A DNA stretch of 64,000 bases. It comes from Ascarosepion bandense (lineage: Eukaryota; Mollusca; Cephalopoda; Sepiida; Sepiidae). The translations under genes and the position numbers were made by a program. Shown here piece after piece: positions 21,385 through 32,564 of this stretch. The DNA lies in assembly GCA_037127315.1 (NCBI GenBank), contig JBBBDQ010000347.1:3158501-3222500 (forward strand), read 5' to 3'. Within the stretch, counting starts at the first letter, position 1. Each line of letters starts with the position of its first letter. The notes under the pieces were generated by a model that saw only the letters and a list, made by a program, of their open reading frames with translations, had not been told where the DNA came from and ran no database searches.

Positions 21385-23335
21385 TGATTACAACATATCT
21401 ATTATAGTAGTCGATGCACCAACAATGCAAAGCACAGAGGAAGAAATAGAATCATTTTAATCCATACTAAGCAATGCCAAGCCTCAGTGCAAAAGCGAAG
21501 AAATTAGAATCATAATAGGTGACTTGAATGCCAGGGTCGGTAATTATAGGGAAAGGCAGGCGACCGACACCTTTGGATTAGGAATCCGCAACGAACGAGG
21601 AGAAAAGTGGATCCAGTGGTGCACAGCAAATAATTAACATCTAGTTTCATGAATACCCAAGACGTCTATGGACATGGAGAAATCCAGGAGGCGATAAGAA
21701 AAACCAAACCGAGTTTATGTACTCCTGTTTATGTAATCATAAGCAGGAGATTCATAAATGCAAGGATTCAGTGCAAAACTTTTCCAAGTGCCGACTGTGG
21801 AAGCGACTACCTCCGAGTCATCTGCAAAATAAGGGTGAAACTCCAGAAACTGAAGAAGCCTAGTGCAGCACCCCGACTGCAATACAACCCACTCGTGAAT
21901 GATATCAACCCGCAAAAAATACACTGACAGCAAATACGAAGAACAAACGGGAAATGGAAACTCGAAACACGGACACTCTAAAGAAAGCACTAGTGACATC
22001 AGCAAACGACATTGCCCCAAAGAAAATCCGACGCAGATAAAAAAAAATAAAGAAGGAATGATTGAAGAGCATCTTGACATGATTCAAGGAGACGGAAAAC
22101 GATGCCAAGACATGGAACCGAAGACAAGAAACTACACAAATAAACAAGAAGTAAATGGAAACAGGCTAAAGAAGAATGGCTCGACAACAAATGTACAGAA
22201 GTATAGAGAATGAGCAAGACTAGTAAAGCAGACATGCATAAAGAAATAAGAGAACTGATTATGTCTTATCGATTATACGAAAGCCTTCGACAAAGTACGC
22301 CACAAGGAATTGGTAGAAATGTTCAGCAACCTCGACATATTTGGAAAGACATCAGAGTAATAAAAAAAAAACTTTACTGGTATCAAACCGCCTGAATACG
22401 GACAGGAAACGAATTCAGCTGCTATACAAACATAGAAAAAGACGTATGCCAAAAACGTGTCTTTTGACCGGGTCTATTCAACTTGTACAGTGAGACTATT
22501 CTTAGGACTTTAGAAGTTATGCCAGGATTCTTCATTGGAATATGAAAAACGTTAAGCACGCAGATGATACACTGCTGATAGCAGACATGGAAAGGAAACT
22601 AGAAGACCTCTTACAGAAGGTATTCGAAGAGAGTGACAAGAAAGAACTACAAATGGACTGTAAGAAAAACGAATGAATGGTCATCAGCAAAAAGAGCAGT
22701 CCAAAATGCTAATACATGTGGGGCATACTAAAATCAAATAGGTACAAAAATTTAAATACCTGGGAAATTTTCTTGTAAAAGACAGAAAGTAAACATAGAG
22801 ATCCGAAGGCGAATTGGCATGGGAAAAGACGCACTCCAGAAGTTGAGTAGAGTATTAAGAGATAGAAAAATTTTGCTTCAAACAAAAGAGAGGACTAGAT
22901 TGCTACGTGATGTCAGTTCTTCAGTATGGTACTGAATGCTGGACAAAGATTAAGGAAAAACGTAAAGCAACTGGAATGTGGTTCTACAGAAGGATGCTGC
23001 GGATATCATAGATCGAGTATGTGAGCAATGTTGTTAGGTTTTGAAATAGATAGAAACGAAAAGGGAAATTAATACTGAGCATCAGGAAAAGACAGCTGAA
23101 GTTCCTGGGACATACAACGAGGAAGGCGGGCTTGGAGAATCTGATACTAACAGGCCAGATAGAGGGGAAAAGATACACGGGAAAAGAGCGTGTAACATAC
23201 TTGATGGGCCAGAGTAGGTGGATAGCAGAGCGGGAGTTGCGTGGTGTGACAGGAGAAAGCGTGCCAAGAGTCAACATGGATAGGAAGACGTGGTAAATCA
23301 TGATCGAATCCGTTCTGAAAAGACAAGGAGCATAG
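21385..23335 (+). mobile_element. RTE-like LINE, longest copy (endonuclease and RT)
   Basis: The endonuclease region (21400-21890) shows IIGDLNARVG, FGLGIRNERGEKWIQWCTAN and CKTFPSADCGSD, where the usual catalytic His after SD is Tyr. RT pieces follow: FNLYSETILRTLEVMPGF and the active-site ADDTLLIAD around 22558-22585, then KCQ-type and KFKYLG-type regions. The C-terminus has RRRIGMGKDALQKLSRVLRD, GGLGESDTN and RRKRAKSQ. The tail is (AGAA)n near 23330. Apurinic-type endonuclease plus RT is the RTE-clade layout. Many stops mean it is dead. Confidence 0.8.
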
Positions 23336-23524
23336 AAAAAGAAGAAAGGAAGGAAATAGTTATCCCTTTACTTGAGGACATTAAGTTTATAATGATCATG
23401 AAAGCGACCTTTTGAGAGTCATTTTCACAAAGCAGCGGTTCGTGCCAAAGAACCCACTCGAGTGGAATTTACATCTCCCTAATGGCTTACAGTGCTCTCT
23501 GATATATAGATCATTTCGACAGAT

Positions 23525-23968
23525 TTTACTCTCTTTGAGAGAGGAACATTTCAGAAAATAGTATTACACTGTTATGAGATATCTGTCCTACACATGACAA
23601 TAAATGCTGGGCAATCTCCTCGAAGATTAAGGAGAGACGTGAACCAACAGAAATGTGCTTCGGCAGAATAATACTGAGGATAACATGGACCGAACAGGTG
23701 AGCAATAAAATTGTGGAGATGGTGGAAACAAAAAGAGTCCTTAGCATCAGGAATAGGTAAATGGGATTTCTGGGACACGTAATGAGGAAGAAAGGCTTGG
23801 AGAATCTAATATTCACAGGGTGGATAGAGGCTTGATGGGCCTGAGCAAGTGAATAGCGGGTTGGAGTTTAGGGAAGATACAAAGAAGAAAGATGTTAAGG
23901 CTGACAAAGGATATGGGAAAGTGAAATCCATGATCACGCACATCCTGAAGAGACATGGCACATAAAGA
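23525..23968 (+). mobile_element. RTE-like LINE fragment, C-terminal region
   Basis: Frame-broken SVLHMTINAGQ region, then WTEQVSNKIVEMVETKR, MGFLGHVMRKKGLENLIF, and the end CATCCTGAAGAGACATGGCA with CATAAAGAAG. Directly followed by SINE-A in opposite orientation. Confidence 0.7.
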
Positions 23969-23971
23969 AGT

Positions 23972-24270
23972 AGACAGTCAGTCAGTTAACTGCAATAAGA
24001 GATACACGCTTAGGCGATCATGTCTTGAAAGAGACATGACTGACTGGGCAGAAGATTATCCCGCAGTAGGTTGCCATTGCTTTCTGTGGTAGACTAGTTG
24101 CCAGCCAAGGCTATAGAACCCAATCTGTCCTGTTATTTAACCCATAATTGGCGGGAAGGGACAGATCAATACCTTTCCCAAGGATATTTGCGCGTAAGTG
24201 AATAAAAAGAATTCAACTGGAATTCGAATTTGGCTCATCGATTTCTCATTCCGAACCGATATCCACAGCT
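23972..24270 (-). mobile_element. SINE-A copy, near full length
   Basis: From GTCAGTCAGTTAACTGCAAT through GATCATGTCTTGAAAGAG, CCCGCAGTAGGTTGCCATTG and CCCAATCTGTCCTGTTATTT to the head ACCGATATCCACAGC. The head read on the minus strand gives the tRNA-like A and B boxes. It abuts the RTE tail. Confidence 0.85.
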
Positions 24271-24324
24271 CCACAATCCACATCCAAAAACAAGCGCACT
24301 GATGGTAATCGTATATAGTGGTTT

Positions 24325-24450
24325 TCTAAGAGCAGATTAGATGTGGCACAAGGCCGAAAGTATGGAACAGCCAGTGAGAATCGAACTCACTGCACAATTG
24401 TAATGGTTCTAGCAAGACAAGCTTGATAATAAACGCATCACCTAGGATCA
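24325..24450 (-). mobile_element. SINE-B copy
   Basis: On the minus strand: CAAGCTTGTCTTGCTAGAAC, then GTGAGTTCGATTCTCACTGG (B-box and stem), then CATACTTTCGGCCTTGTGCC. The B-box GTTCGATTC is well kept. It matches 43288-43425. Confidence 0.75.
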
Positions 24451-24794
24451 GAAAGGCAAACACTTGCACCAATGCAACTAAAGTGAAAAAATAGCTTAAT
24501 CTCAGTACCTTCTCAATCATTTTAATGAAGCATATATAAAATACTGTTTGCTGCCGAAATAAACAGATTTCACTATTTTCTGGTAAAAGTTTAACATAAG
24601 CTTTCCAATTTATTCTGTTCGTTTTCGGCTTCCACGATATGGAATCAAATATATTTTTAGGTTATATCATTGTGGGCTATTTACCTTATTGAAACGCAGA
24701 CTCTTGTCGCCATCTTTGTTTTTCTTATTTCTGTTGGTGAACGTCAAGTCATTTTGAACTGAAATCTTCATTTAATCTCCACGAGTACATTGTT

Positions 24795-24935
24795 CTGGTC
24801 CTCCAGGTTTGGGGGTTGGGTGAAGAGCTAACAGCCCTGCCCCGTAAAAAACAGTTTGTTACAGAAACAGCAACAAAAAGTTGCTGCCCTATGCACCATT
24901 GGGTGTGATGGATAAATGATGATGCTAATGAGTAC
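24795..24935 (-). repeat. interspersed repeat family Z
   Basis: Reverse of the module at 4898-5062: GGTCCTCCAGGTTTGGGGGT, GCTAACAGCCCTGCCCCGTA, GCAACAAAAAGTTGCTGCCC and the ATGATGATG end. Confidence 0.75.
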
Positions 24936-25054
24936 ATTGTCCTCGTTGAATACAATTTAAATATATAACTCCTGCTATAATTCCGATAAAAATTGTTGGT
25001 TTTACTAAAAACTGAAAAAATGTTCGGTATTTTTCTATACTTCTGAAAGGAAGT

Positions 25055-25230
25055 AAAATATACAAAATTACATTGCTTGGACTGTTGTCCTCATCTTTAT
25101 TGTCACCTTTACGACGTTTCTCCAGTTGTACGCTCAGGCCTTCTTCAGTTGATCTCTGTCTGGTATTGATTAGCCTAGTGCATATAGACAAGTGACTTGA
25201 CCCAATGAGTTGTGAGTTCAATACCAGGCT
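25055..25230 (-). repeat. Penelope-style repeat end with hammerhead-like core
   Basis: On the minus strand: CTGAAGA, AGGCCTGAGCGTACAACTGG, then GAAACGTCG, followed by CAATAAAGATGAGGACAACA. CUGANGA, a stem, GAAAC and GUC are the conserved hammerhead core positions. Similar copies are at 25360, 35318, 51960, 53270 and 56590. The link to Penelope-like elements is an inference from family knowledge. Confidence 0.5.
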
Positions 25231-25359
25231 ACAGCAGTGGAGAATAAATAACTTAAAAGATTTAAGTTAAAGAGTGATATCTACATGGCATCCGGAAGTG
25301 GCATCGCACATGGAATAAGAATGATATACCCCAGTGATCGAAATAAATTTATCGTTTCC

Positions 25360-25485
25360 AAGTTTTTATCAATTGAAGAGGGCTGGAGTGTACAACGACC
25401 GAAAGATCGTAACAATTGCAATAAAGATGAGGAAAATAGTTTGAAGAATGTAAATAATGGAAAAATGTTCGGTTCTCTATATATT
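25360..25485 (+). repeat. Penelope-style repeat end, opposite orientation
   Basis: TTGAAGAGGGCTGGAGTGTA, CAACGACCGAAAGATCG, CAATAAAGATGAGGAAAATA. Diverged inverted partner of 25055-25230, spaced by about 130 bp. Confidence 0.5.
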
Positions 25486-25499
25486 TGATTGCTATCATT

Positions 25500-25760
25500 T
25501 ACCTATCAGTCAGTCAAGTGGCATACATTGTACACGCTTGGGCTTGGCAGATTTTCCCGCATTTGTTTGCCATTACTTTTTGGTTGCTAACCAAGGCTAG
25601 AACTTAATCTGCGTTGCTATTTAACCCATAGATGGGGGAGAAGAGACGGATTCATACTTTTTCCAAGTGCGCAAGTGAATCCAGTTAAAATTCGAAGTCG
25701 GCTTTCTGATTTCTCGTTTCAAGCCGATATCCCCTGCACCACAGCGGATATCCTGACCTA
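25500..25760 (-). mobile_element. SINE-A copy, internally deleted
   Basis: TCAGTCAGTCAAGTGGCATA, GCAGATTTTCCCGCA, TATTTAACCCATAGATGG, AAGTGCGCAAGTGAATCC and the head GCCGATATCCCCTGCACCAC. The segment with the CATGTCTC block is missing. Confidence 0.75.
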
Positions 25761-25764
25761 CGCG

Positions 25765-27925
25765 ACATTCATAACAGATCGAAAATAGAGTACAGCTAAC
25801 ATAGATGGGTAGACATTACACTGTCTTCCCTTTTCGACAGAGCCCAGCCTCTCTTTGCGTCTTGTAGCTGACAAATTATTTTTTCACCTTATAACTCACA
25901 GACGAAAAATCTCGCTTCATTATCGCCGATTCCATAGCAAATGCCCAGACTAAATATATTCCTTTGGTTCACAAATTTAAACCTTCATTGCTACTACCCA
26001 CCATATTACTCTCATTGTAGCGATACACTCTCATTCCATTTGTGTGCTATTTAGGATATGTAAAAATGTTCATCAGTTAATTTGAATTTTGTCGATAAAT
26101 TGGAAAAAAATTCGGTACTTCTGTTTTGAAATTTTTGTCTCAAAAACACTTTCTTTTCCTCGTAAAAATAGTTTATTTCAAGTGGTTGAAGTAAATTGCT
26201 TGGCTAACTAAAAATTGATGGTTTTCTACGACTTTTATTAATTAAATATTGTGATCAGCCTAGATTGCTCATTTTTGGAAAAATCAATTTGCATCAGTAA
26301 AGCAATAATGGTAGCTAACCATGAAAATCTAAGGTCATTTTTAGCATCAGCACCTCAAGTTTCCTCGCACCAAAAATTGTAATTATAAGATTTCAGTAAA
26401 CTTTTTCTGCTCTCCTGAAAATTCATTGCCACAGAATACATCTCCGTGGATAACTGTATTCGAGACGGTCATGGACACATATGGGACAAGAGAGCAGTGC
26501 AATAGCTAGAATCACTTATCTTCTTGGCTTTTACCTTTTAATTTTGTAGAAATACTCTAAGTCTGACATTGAATTAAAACAGCTGCTAGAATCAAAACTA
26601 ACCAAATTTCTAGTCATTCTGGAAGCTGGATAAATGGCCTGGAACCTTTGAGTATGAACAATAACAAATTAGGATATGTAAATTCCACTTGAGCAGCTTC
26701 CCATACAAGCGGCAGTCTTTGAAAAAAAATGTTTACAATAGAGTTAGAATATGGCGGAAATAAGAGTGATTTAGCTCCGTGGACAGGAATAGTGTATTCT
26801 AGCTGTAAAGGTCTTTGATGTAATAAATATGCATACATCTTGGTTCCCCCTCACAGTAATATGATTAGCTGGTGTCAGCCATGAATACAGACTAAGGCGG
26901 GAACGACTATTGAAACGCCTATTGACTACGCCGATGGCATAAGCCTACGCATAAGCATACTGCATACGCATACGACTACGATGAGTACCAGTCCATTACG
27001 GCTACTTGCTAGATTGTCCTACCCGGTTACATTTCCCAAAACAACTTAGCTACTTCGAATAATATATATATCCCTTTCCGGGAACATATCAGTTTTTAAT
27101 ACTGAAACTAATGTAAAGCGATCATCTGACTATTTGCCATGGCAATTGGGATAGAGCAAAGATAGCGTGGCCTTCCATCCTAATTCCTTTCAGATTCCAC
27201 TTAGTGAGATGAAAATTCTACCCGAGCAGATTCTTCCCAAGAACCACCGCTTTTGTGGAACCGACTCCCATGATATCGCCTCCATGATTATTAAAAACTC
27301 ACTACCTTGAATGGCACGCGAGATTTTAAAGAGTGAAAATCATCGCAAAAATGCAAGTATTTTTTTTGGCTGTATGTGGAATTGTGTCATTTATTTCATT
27401 CTTTTTATACTGTAAAACGTATGTCCTAAATAAGTACTCTCGTACATTGAGTCCAATTTAGCGGATATTAACCATGAACAATGAATTTTAATCTGACTTT
27501 CGCCATCATTTTGCTTTCGCTAGCGTTTTATTTTTAGTGTTATATGCTTAATTTAAATATTTTTTTATCGTGCCATGTGTTGTCAGTGAAGATCTCTGTG
27601 TGAATTGTTCACCGCGAAACAAAATACACGACAGCAAAAACACTTCCCCCGATTAAAAATTAAAAAAATAAATTAATTATAAATTAAAAAAAAAAATAAT
27701 AATAATAAACAGATTATTAAAAGTGTGGCCGCCAGTAATAAAACCTGGCAGGACTCTTAATTCTCTCGGGGATGCTTTGATGTAAAGGTTCAATATGTCA
27801 ACTGGTGTCCCTTTCTATTTTAACTGTGTATTTACTGACATAATTTTCTATACGTATGTAGGCGTTTAATCCCAGTATGAATTCTTTAAGACGTAGACCG
27901 TCACGTATATCTACAATTTCCCGTC
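25765..27925. other. 2.1 kb without a recognised gene or repeat
   Basis: Mixed AT-rich sequence. The longest frame (26614-26838, minus) has no recognisable motif and weak coding character. Short alternating GCATAC-type runs occur at 26930-26990. This is the longest stretch in the window that matches none of the local repeat families. Confidence 0.5.
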
Positions 27926-28288
27926 CTTCGTAGCTTTAATAAATATTGTCCTTTTGTTATTTCTCCTAAACCTTGTCCCGCTATCCATTTATTCATTCTC
28001 GTTTTTCTTCCTTGTGTTGTGTGTAATCAGGATGTAGGCGATCATGGCACTCCACAATTTTCTTTCTTCGTAGCACTTAATAAAAGCTGTTTTTGTTATT
28101 TCTCCTAAATTTTGTCCTGCATCCATTTATTCAATTTCGTTCTTCATCTTCTTTGTACTGTGACCCTCCAGGTGTAAGTGATAACGGCTCTCCACAACTA
28201 CCTTTTCTTCGTATCTTTTATTAAATATTGTCTTTTTGTTATTTCTCCTAAAACTTGTCTTGTCATCAACTTACTCAATTAATCTACA

Positions 28289-28290
<2 letters not shown>
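27926..28290. repeat. 140-bp tandem repeat, about 2.6 copies
   Basis: CTTCGTAGC begins at 27926 and 28066, and CTTCGTATC at 28207, each followed by TTAATAAA-like, TTGTTATTTCTCCTAAA and ATCCATTTATTCA. A GTAGGCGATCATGG block in the unit resembles the reverse of the RTE 3' end. Confidence 0.75.

Positions 28291-28294
<4 letters not shown>

Positions 28295-28332
<38 letters not shown>
28295..28332. repeat. (TA)n microsatellite
   Basis: Sits where the RTE copy that follows (minus strand) would have its 3' tail. Confidence 0.95.
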
Positions 28333-28333
<1 letters not shown>

Positions 28334-29375
28334 CATGGCTTTCCATGTTTCTCTATTCATGGTGGCTCTTAGGACGCTTTCCCCTGTTACACCACGCAAC
28401 CCACGTTCTGTCATCCCCTATATCAGGCGCTTCAAATATGTTATCCGCTTCTTTCCCCTCTCTACTTTTTCCTCTATCTGACCTGTTAGTATCAAGTTCT
28501 ACAAGCCCTCCTTTCTCGTTGCATGACCCAGGAACTTTTGCTGTCTTTTCCTGATGCTCAGTATTAATTTCCTTTTCGTTTCCATACTTTCCAACACCTC
28601 ATCATTGATCACCTGCTTGATCCATAATATCTGCAGTATCCTTCTGTAGAACCACATTTCACTTGGTTCAGGTTTTTCCTTCAACTTTGATGATATTGTC
28701 CAGCATTCACTGCCATATTGAAGAACTGACATCACATAGCTTTTCTTTGTTTTTGTGGTACAGTGAATATCGGCTCGAAACGAGAAACCGGGGAGCCGAG
28801 TTTGAATTCCAGTTGAAGCCATTGTATTCACTTACGCGCAAATACTCTTGGCAAAGGTATTAATCCGTCTCTTGGTTCCAGTTATGGGTTAAATAGCAGG
28901 ACAGATTGGGTTCTATAGCCTTGGTCGGCAACCAGTCTACCGCAGAAAGCAATGGCAAACTACTGCGGGATAATCTTCTGCCCAGTCAGTCATGTCTCTT
29001 TCGAAACATGATCGCCTAAGCGTGTATCACGTATGGCACTTAACTGACTGATCGACATTTTCCTGAATACTTTACTCAGCTTCTGGAACGCTTTCTTTGC
29101 CATGCCAATTCGCCTTTGGATATCTCTGTTGCACTTTCTCTCTTCTTTTAGACGACTTCCCAGATATTTAAACTTCTGTACCTGCCGGATTTTCGTGGCC
29201 CCCAGCTGTATTTGGCATTTTGGGTTTGCTTTTTTTTTTTGCTGATGACTATGTATTTGTTTTTCTTGCAGTGTATTTGTAGTCTTTTTTTGTCACTCTC
29301 TTCAGGTACCTTCCGTTGGAGATTTTGTAGTTTCGTTTCTGTCTCTGCTGAGTAAAAAAAAGAAATTGCCTCATG
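28333..29375 (-). mobile_element. RTE-like LINE fragment, split by a SINE-A
   Basis: The minus strand gives VLQYGSECWTISSK, MWFYRRILQILWIKQV, ETKRKLILSIRKRQQKFLGH and ATRKEGL over 28333-28750. The more N-terminal part (RRIGMAKKAFQKLSKV, FKYLGSRLK, CKKNKYIVISKK) is at 29055-29375. SINE-A (28755-29052) lies between. The two parts belong to one RTE copy interrupted by the insertion. Confidence 0.85.
28755..29052 (+). mobile_element. SINE-A copy, full length, inside RTE
   Basis: Head GTGGTACAGTGAATATCGGC (A-box region), GAGTTTGAATTCCAG (B-box region), CACTTACGCGCAAATACTCT, AACCAGTCTACCGCAGAAAG and the end CACTTAACTGACTGA. A good reference copy for the family. Confidence 0.9.
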
Positions 29376-29577
29376 CTATTCACGCAGAATCCCAGTTTTT
29401 TCTATCTACGCATGCGCTAAAATTACTTCTTATAGTGTTATCAATGCATGCATATCAAGCAAAGAGTTTTACCGTCTACTCCACGTGTAAAACAAAGGCT
29501 TTTCGTCATTAAACCACAAAATATATAAATAATGTCTACATATACAAATCTTCTTATATAAATATAGAAGTGAATAT

Positions 29578-29875
29578 ACGTTGTGGCGGATTGGATATCG
29601 GCGCGGAACGAGAAATCGGGGAGCTGAGTTCGAATTCCAACTGAATTCATTGCATACACTTACGCGCAAATATCCTTTAGGAAATGTATTAATCCGTCTA
29701 TTCCTTCCAGTTAAATAGCAGGACAGATTGGGTTCTATAGCCTTGGTCGCCAACCACTCTACCGCAGAAAGCAATGGCAACCTACTGGGGAATAATCTAC
29801 TGCCCAGTCAGTCATGTCTCTTTCGAGACAGGATCGCCCAAGCGTGTATCACGTGTGGCACTTAACTGACTAACT
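29578..29875 (+). mobile_element. SINE-A copy, full length
   Basis: GTTGTGGCGGATTGGATATC head, GAGTTCGAATTCCAAC B-box, TCACTTACGCGCAAATA body is slightly altered (ATACACTTACGCGC), ending GGCACTTAACTGACTAACTG. Confidence 0.9.
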
Positions 29876-29879
29876 GATG

Positions 29880-30302
29880 CTAGCAAAATATGAACTCTTC
29901 TCTATCTCTGATGATAAAAGTGTCCTAATGTCCTAACGTGAATTGCTCACATATTAGTGAAATACTAAAATTGTCTCGAGGCAACCCAGATGCAAAATAT
30001 ATATTAGGCATTTTGATTGCACAGAACGTTTCTCCTTGTTTTGAATTTTATGTTCATTGTTCGTTTTCAAGTTTCGCTACTGGCTTTGCTAGATAAGTCA
30101 TATTTGTTTCTCGACTGAAAAAATATTATTATTCCAAGTTCGGTTTGTCGTCTTTCTTTATGACCCGTCTGCCTTCCACTGGTATTTGTCCCTTTGTCAA
30201 GAGCATGTCAGCGTAACTTGATTTACCATTATACTGAAAGATCAAAAGTAAACACCTGTTGCACTGTACAAACTCTCTCTCTCTCTTTCTCTGTCTATCA
30301 TG

Positions 30303-30303
<1 letters not shown>
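29880..30303. other. no recognised feature
   Basis: AT-rich sequence with a short CTCTCT run before the TA tract. No gene seen. Confidence 0.45.

Positions 30304-30352
<49 letters not shown>
30304..30352. repeat. (TA)n microsatellite
   Basis: Pure TA tract at the left side of fold-back Y. Confidence 0.95.
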
Positions 30353-30354
<2 letters not shown>

Positions 30355-30356
<2 letters not shown>

Positions 30357-30774
30357 CATTTAGTGTATCGAGGCAACAAAAAATTTTCTAAACATATACT
30401 GCTAAATATAAGAGACAATGAATGTCGATTATGTTTAATCATGAGCCATTCTAAACGTCATATTGTGGCTTTAAGTTCAGTTGAAAATAAAGACAAAAAT
30501 TCTCCAACATTTGGATATTTTTTTATTAATTTGCTTCTAAGCTTCATGTCAACACAAAATAAATCGTTGGTGATGGTGGATGTTATTGTATTACCGTCTA
30601 AATAACCTCTCTGAAGATGTCTCATGTGATCCGAAAGCTTAGAAGCAAATTCATAAAAAATTATCCAAATGTTGGAGAATTTTTTCTTTATTTTCAACTG
30701 AAATTAAAACCAAAATACGACGTTTAGAACGGCTCATGATTAAATATAATTTACATTCACTGTCTCTTATATTT

Positions 30775-30790
<16 letters not shown>
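30355..30790. repeat. fold-back family Y, complete small copy
   Basis: The left arm (30405-30545) and right arm (30637-30780) are reverse complements over about 140 bp: TATAAGAGACAATGAATGTC versus the CACTGTCTCTTATATTTAAC end, and CTCCAACATTTGGATA versus TATCCAAATGTTGGAG. The roughly 90-bp loop holds CTCTGAAGATGTCTCATGTG. TA tracts flank both sides. The open frames on both strands come from the symmetry. Confidence 0.85.

Positions 30791-30819
<29 letters not shown>
30779..30819. repeat. (TA)n microsatellite
   Basis: Pure TA tract on the right side of fold-back Y. Confidence 0.95.
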
Positions 30820-30822
<3 letters not shown>

Positions 30823-31296
30823 AAATTTTCACTCAGAAACTAATCATAGTTCTTTATTTCACTGAAGACACTATACTCGAGACTTTCAGTAGATGACCTT
30901 CTGTAGATATTATAAAACAATAAAGGAAAAGTGAGCTATAAAGGTTACTTTTTTATATACGGCGAGATTGCAACATGTGCAAGAAAGAATAGAAGCTCTT
31001 CTCTGCATCTGCTACTCTTTCAGGTTTTTAATGGTAACAAAATCAGTAACAATTCGTCTGGCTGTCTAAAATAAACATGGCTTTACGAGGCAAAGCTTCT
31101 GAAATATCACCAGATATCCGGGCATTTACGGAGCTTTAGTTTTTATATGTGATCCATACAGCATTAAAAAAGTAATTTCCCTAGCACTGAGGTAAATTTT
31201 TTTACTTGCTATAGCAATGACCGTCTGCGAAACAACGTACACGATTTTTATTTCAAACGTTTGGTCAATTGATCCGTCTCAAATTTGAATATAAAA
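30820..31296. other. no recognised feature
   Basis: Unique-looking AT-rich DNA. Confidence 0.45.

Positions 31297-31336
<40 letters not shown>
31297..31336. repeat. (GA)n microsatellite
   Basis: Run of AG repeats ending in a G-rich stretch. Confidence 0.95.
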
Positions 31337-31337
<1 letters not shown>

Positions 31338-31789
31338 GGAGGGGGAGCTTTATTTTCTAACCCAATATTAAGTTATTCTTTATACAATTTATATACACTT
31401 TTTATGCAAAACTGAGGCAAAAATGGACGTCGTATAACCGATGGTTGAAAGGCATTAAAAGTGAAATTGTCCCATCGAAACAAAGTTTCCTATTAGCATG
31501 CTGTTAGCATTTGGCATTGCTATTTATCCCATAATTGTGGGGATTAAAACTGTTTTAAGTATTTCCTTGTTAATTCTAAATTAATGGCATGAAAACACAT
31601 TACAAAAATTAGAAATCAGTGTCTTATCTTGTGGGGAAATAACAGAGTAAAACGCAACAGGAAACCACTCCTCTGCCTTTTCCATAATTTAACTATTTTC
31701 TAATCGTTTCAAAACAGCAAGTCGATAATGCCATTTTGATGCAATGGGCGTTTACATTGAGTGAAAGTGAATGAGAAGACTTTTTTGAG
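31337..31789. other. no recognised feature
   Basis: AT-rich sequence without repeat matches. Confidence 0.45.
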
Positions 31790-32200
31790 GAGTAGTGAAT
31801 GCTGGACAATATCATCAAAAATGAGGACAAAACTTGAAGCAGCGGAAATGTGGTTCTACAGAAGGATGCTGCGGATATCGCGAACTGAGCATGCAAGCAA
31901 GGTGTTTAGAATAGCAACTAAAAGGAAATTAATACTGAGCATCAAGAAGAGACAACTGAAGTTCATGGGACATGCAATATGGAAGGAGGGCTTGGAGGAC
32001 CCGATACGGACAGGCCAGGTAGAAGGAAAAACAGACAGAGGAAAGAAGCGGATAACATATTTGCAGGGCCTGATGATGTGGATGACGGAACGTGGGTTAC
32101 GAGGTGTAACAGGAACTAACATACTAAGAGCCACAAGGGATAGGGAGACGTGGAGAACTATGATCGCCTACGTTCTGAAGGGACAGGGCACATAGAAGAA
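31790..32200 (+). mobile_element. RTE-like LINE fragment with an intact C-terminal frame
   Basis: One uninterrupted frame (31761-32195) runs from SSECWTISSKMRTKLEAAEM through WFYRRMLRISRTEHASK, ILSIKKRQLKFMGHAIWKEG and MWMTERGLRGVTGTN to the natural stop after AYVLKGQGT. Conservation to the stop indicates a younger copy than most here. The fragment lacks RT and endonuclease, so it is not autonomous; the frame begins in non-RTE sequence. The 3' tail is GAAGAAGTGAAG. Confidence 0.85.
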
Positions 32201-32254
32201 GTGAAGAAAATGACAAAAAAGAAACAGGATTCATGAAAGCATAATGTCATTCGT

Positions 32255-32540
32255 TTCATTGTTTTTTTTGTTTTTTTTAGAGCATATCAACCTCAATAAG
32301 TTATTTAAAGCAGACAAGATTTTTAAGATACATTCGTATAAATATAACCTACTTTTGTAAAAAATCAATTTGTAAATCAGGTTTCATTGACGTATTTTGT
32401 AAAAAGGGTTTTGTCGAGAGCCAGATGTATTGCTGGCATATTTTTTTTTTTCAAAAATATATTGCTCTTAATATTTTTTTCTTAAAAACTGTATTGTTGT
32501 TAATATTTTTCTTTAAAAATGTACTGGTGGAATTCTCACT
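32255..32540 (-). mobile_element. composite-SINE 3' region fragment
   Basis: Reverse of the AT-rich body plus tail seen at 35680-35870 and 55800-56400: GCATATCAACCTCAATAAGT at one end, then ATGTATTGCTGGCATA and repeated CTTAAAAACTGTATTG-like units. Confidence 0.55.
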
Positions 32541-32564
32541 ATAAAAATAAAATTTTTACATTCA

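Noticed and set aside
21715..22235. Minus-strand frames of 78-121 codons with hydrophobic stretches
   Set aside because: They are antisense to the RTE endonuclease region and have no motif.
26614..26838. 74-codon minus frame as a host exon
   Set aside because: No splice signals, domain or composition support it.
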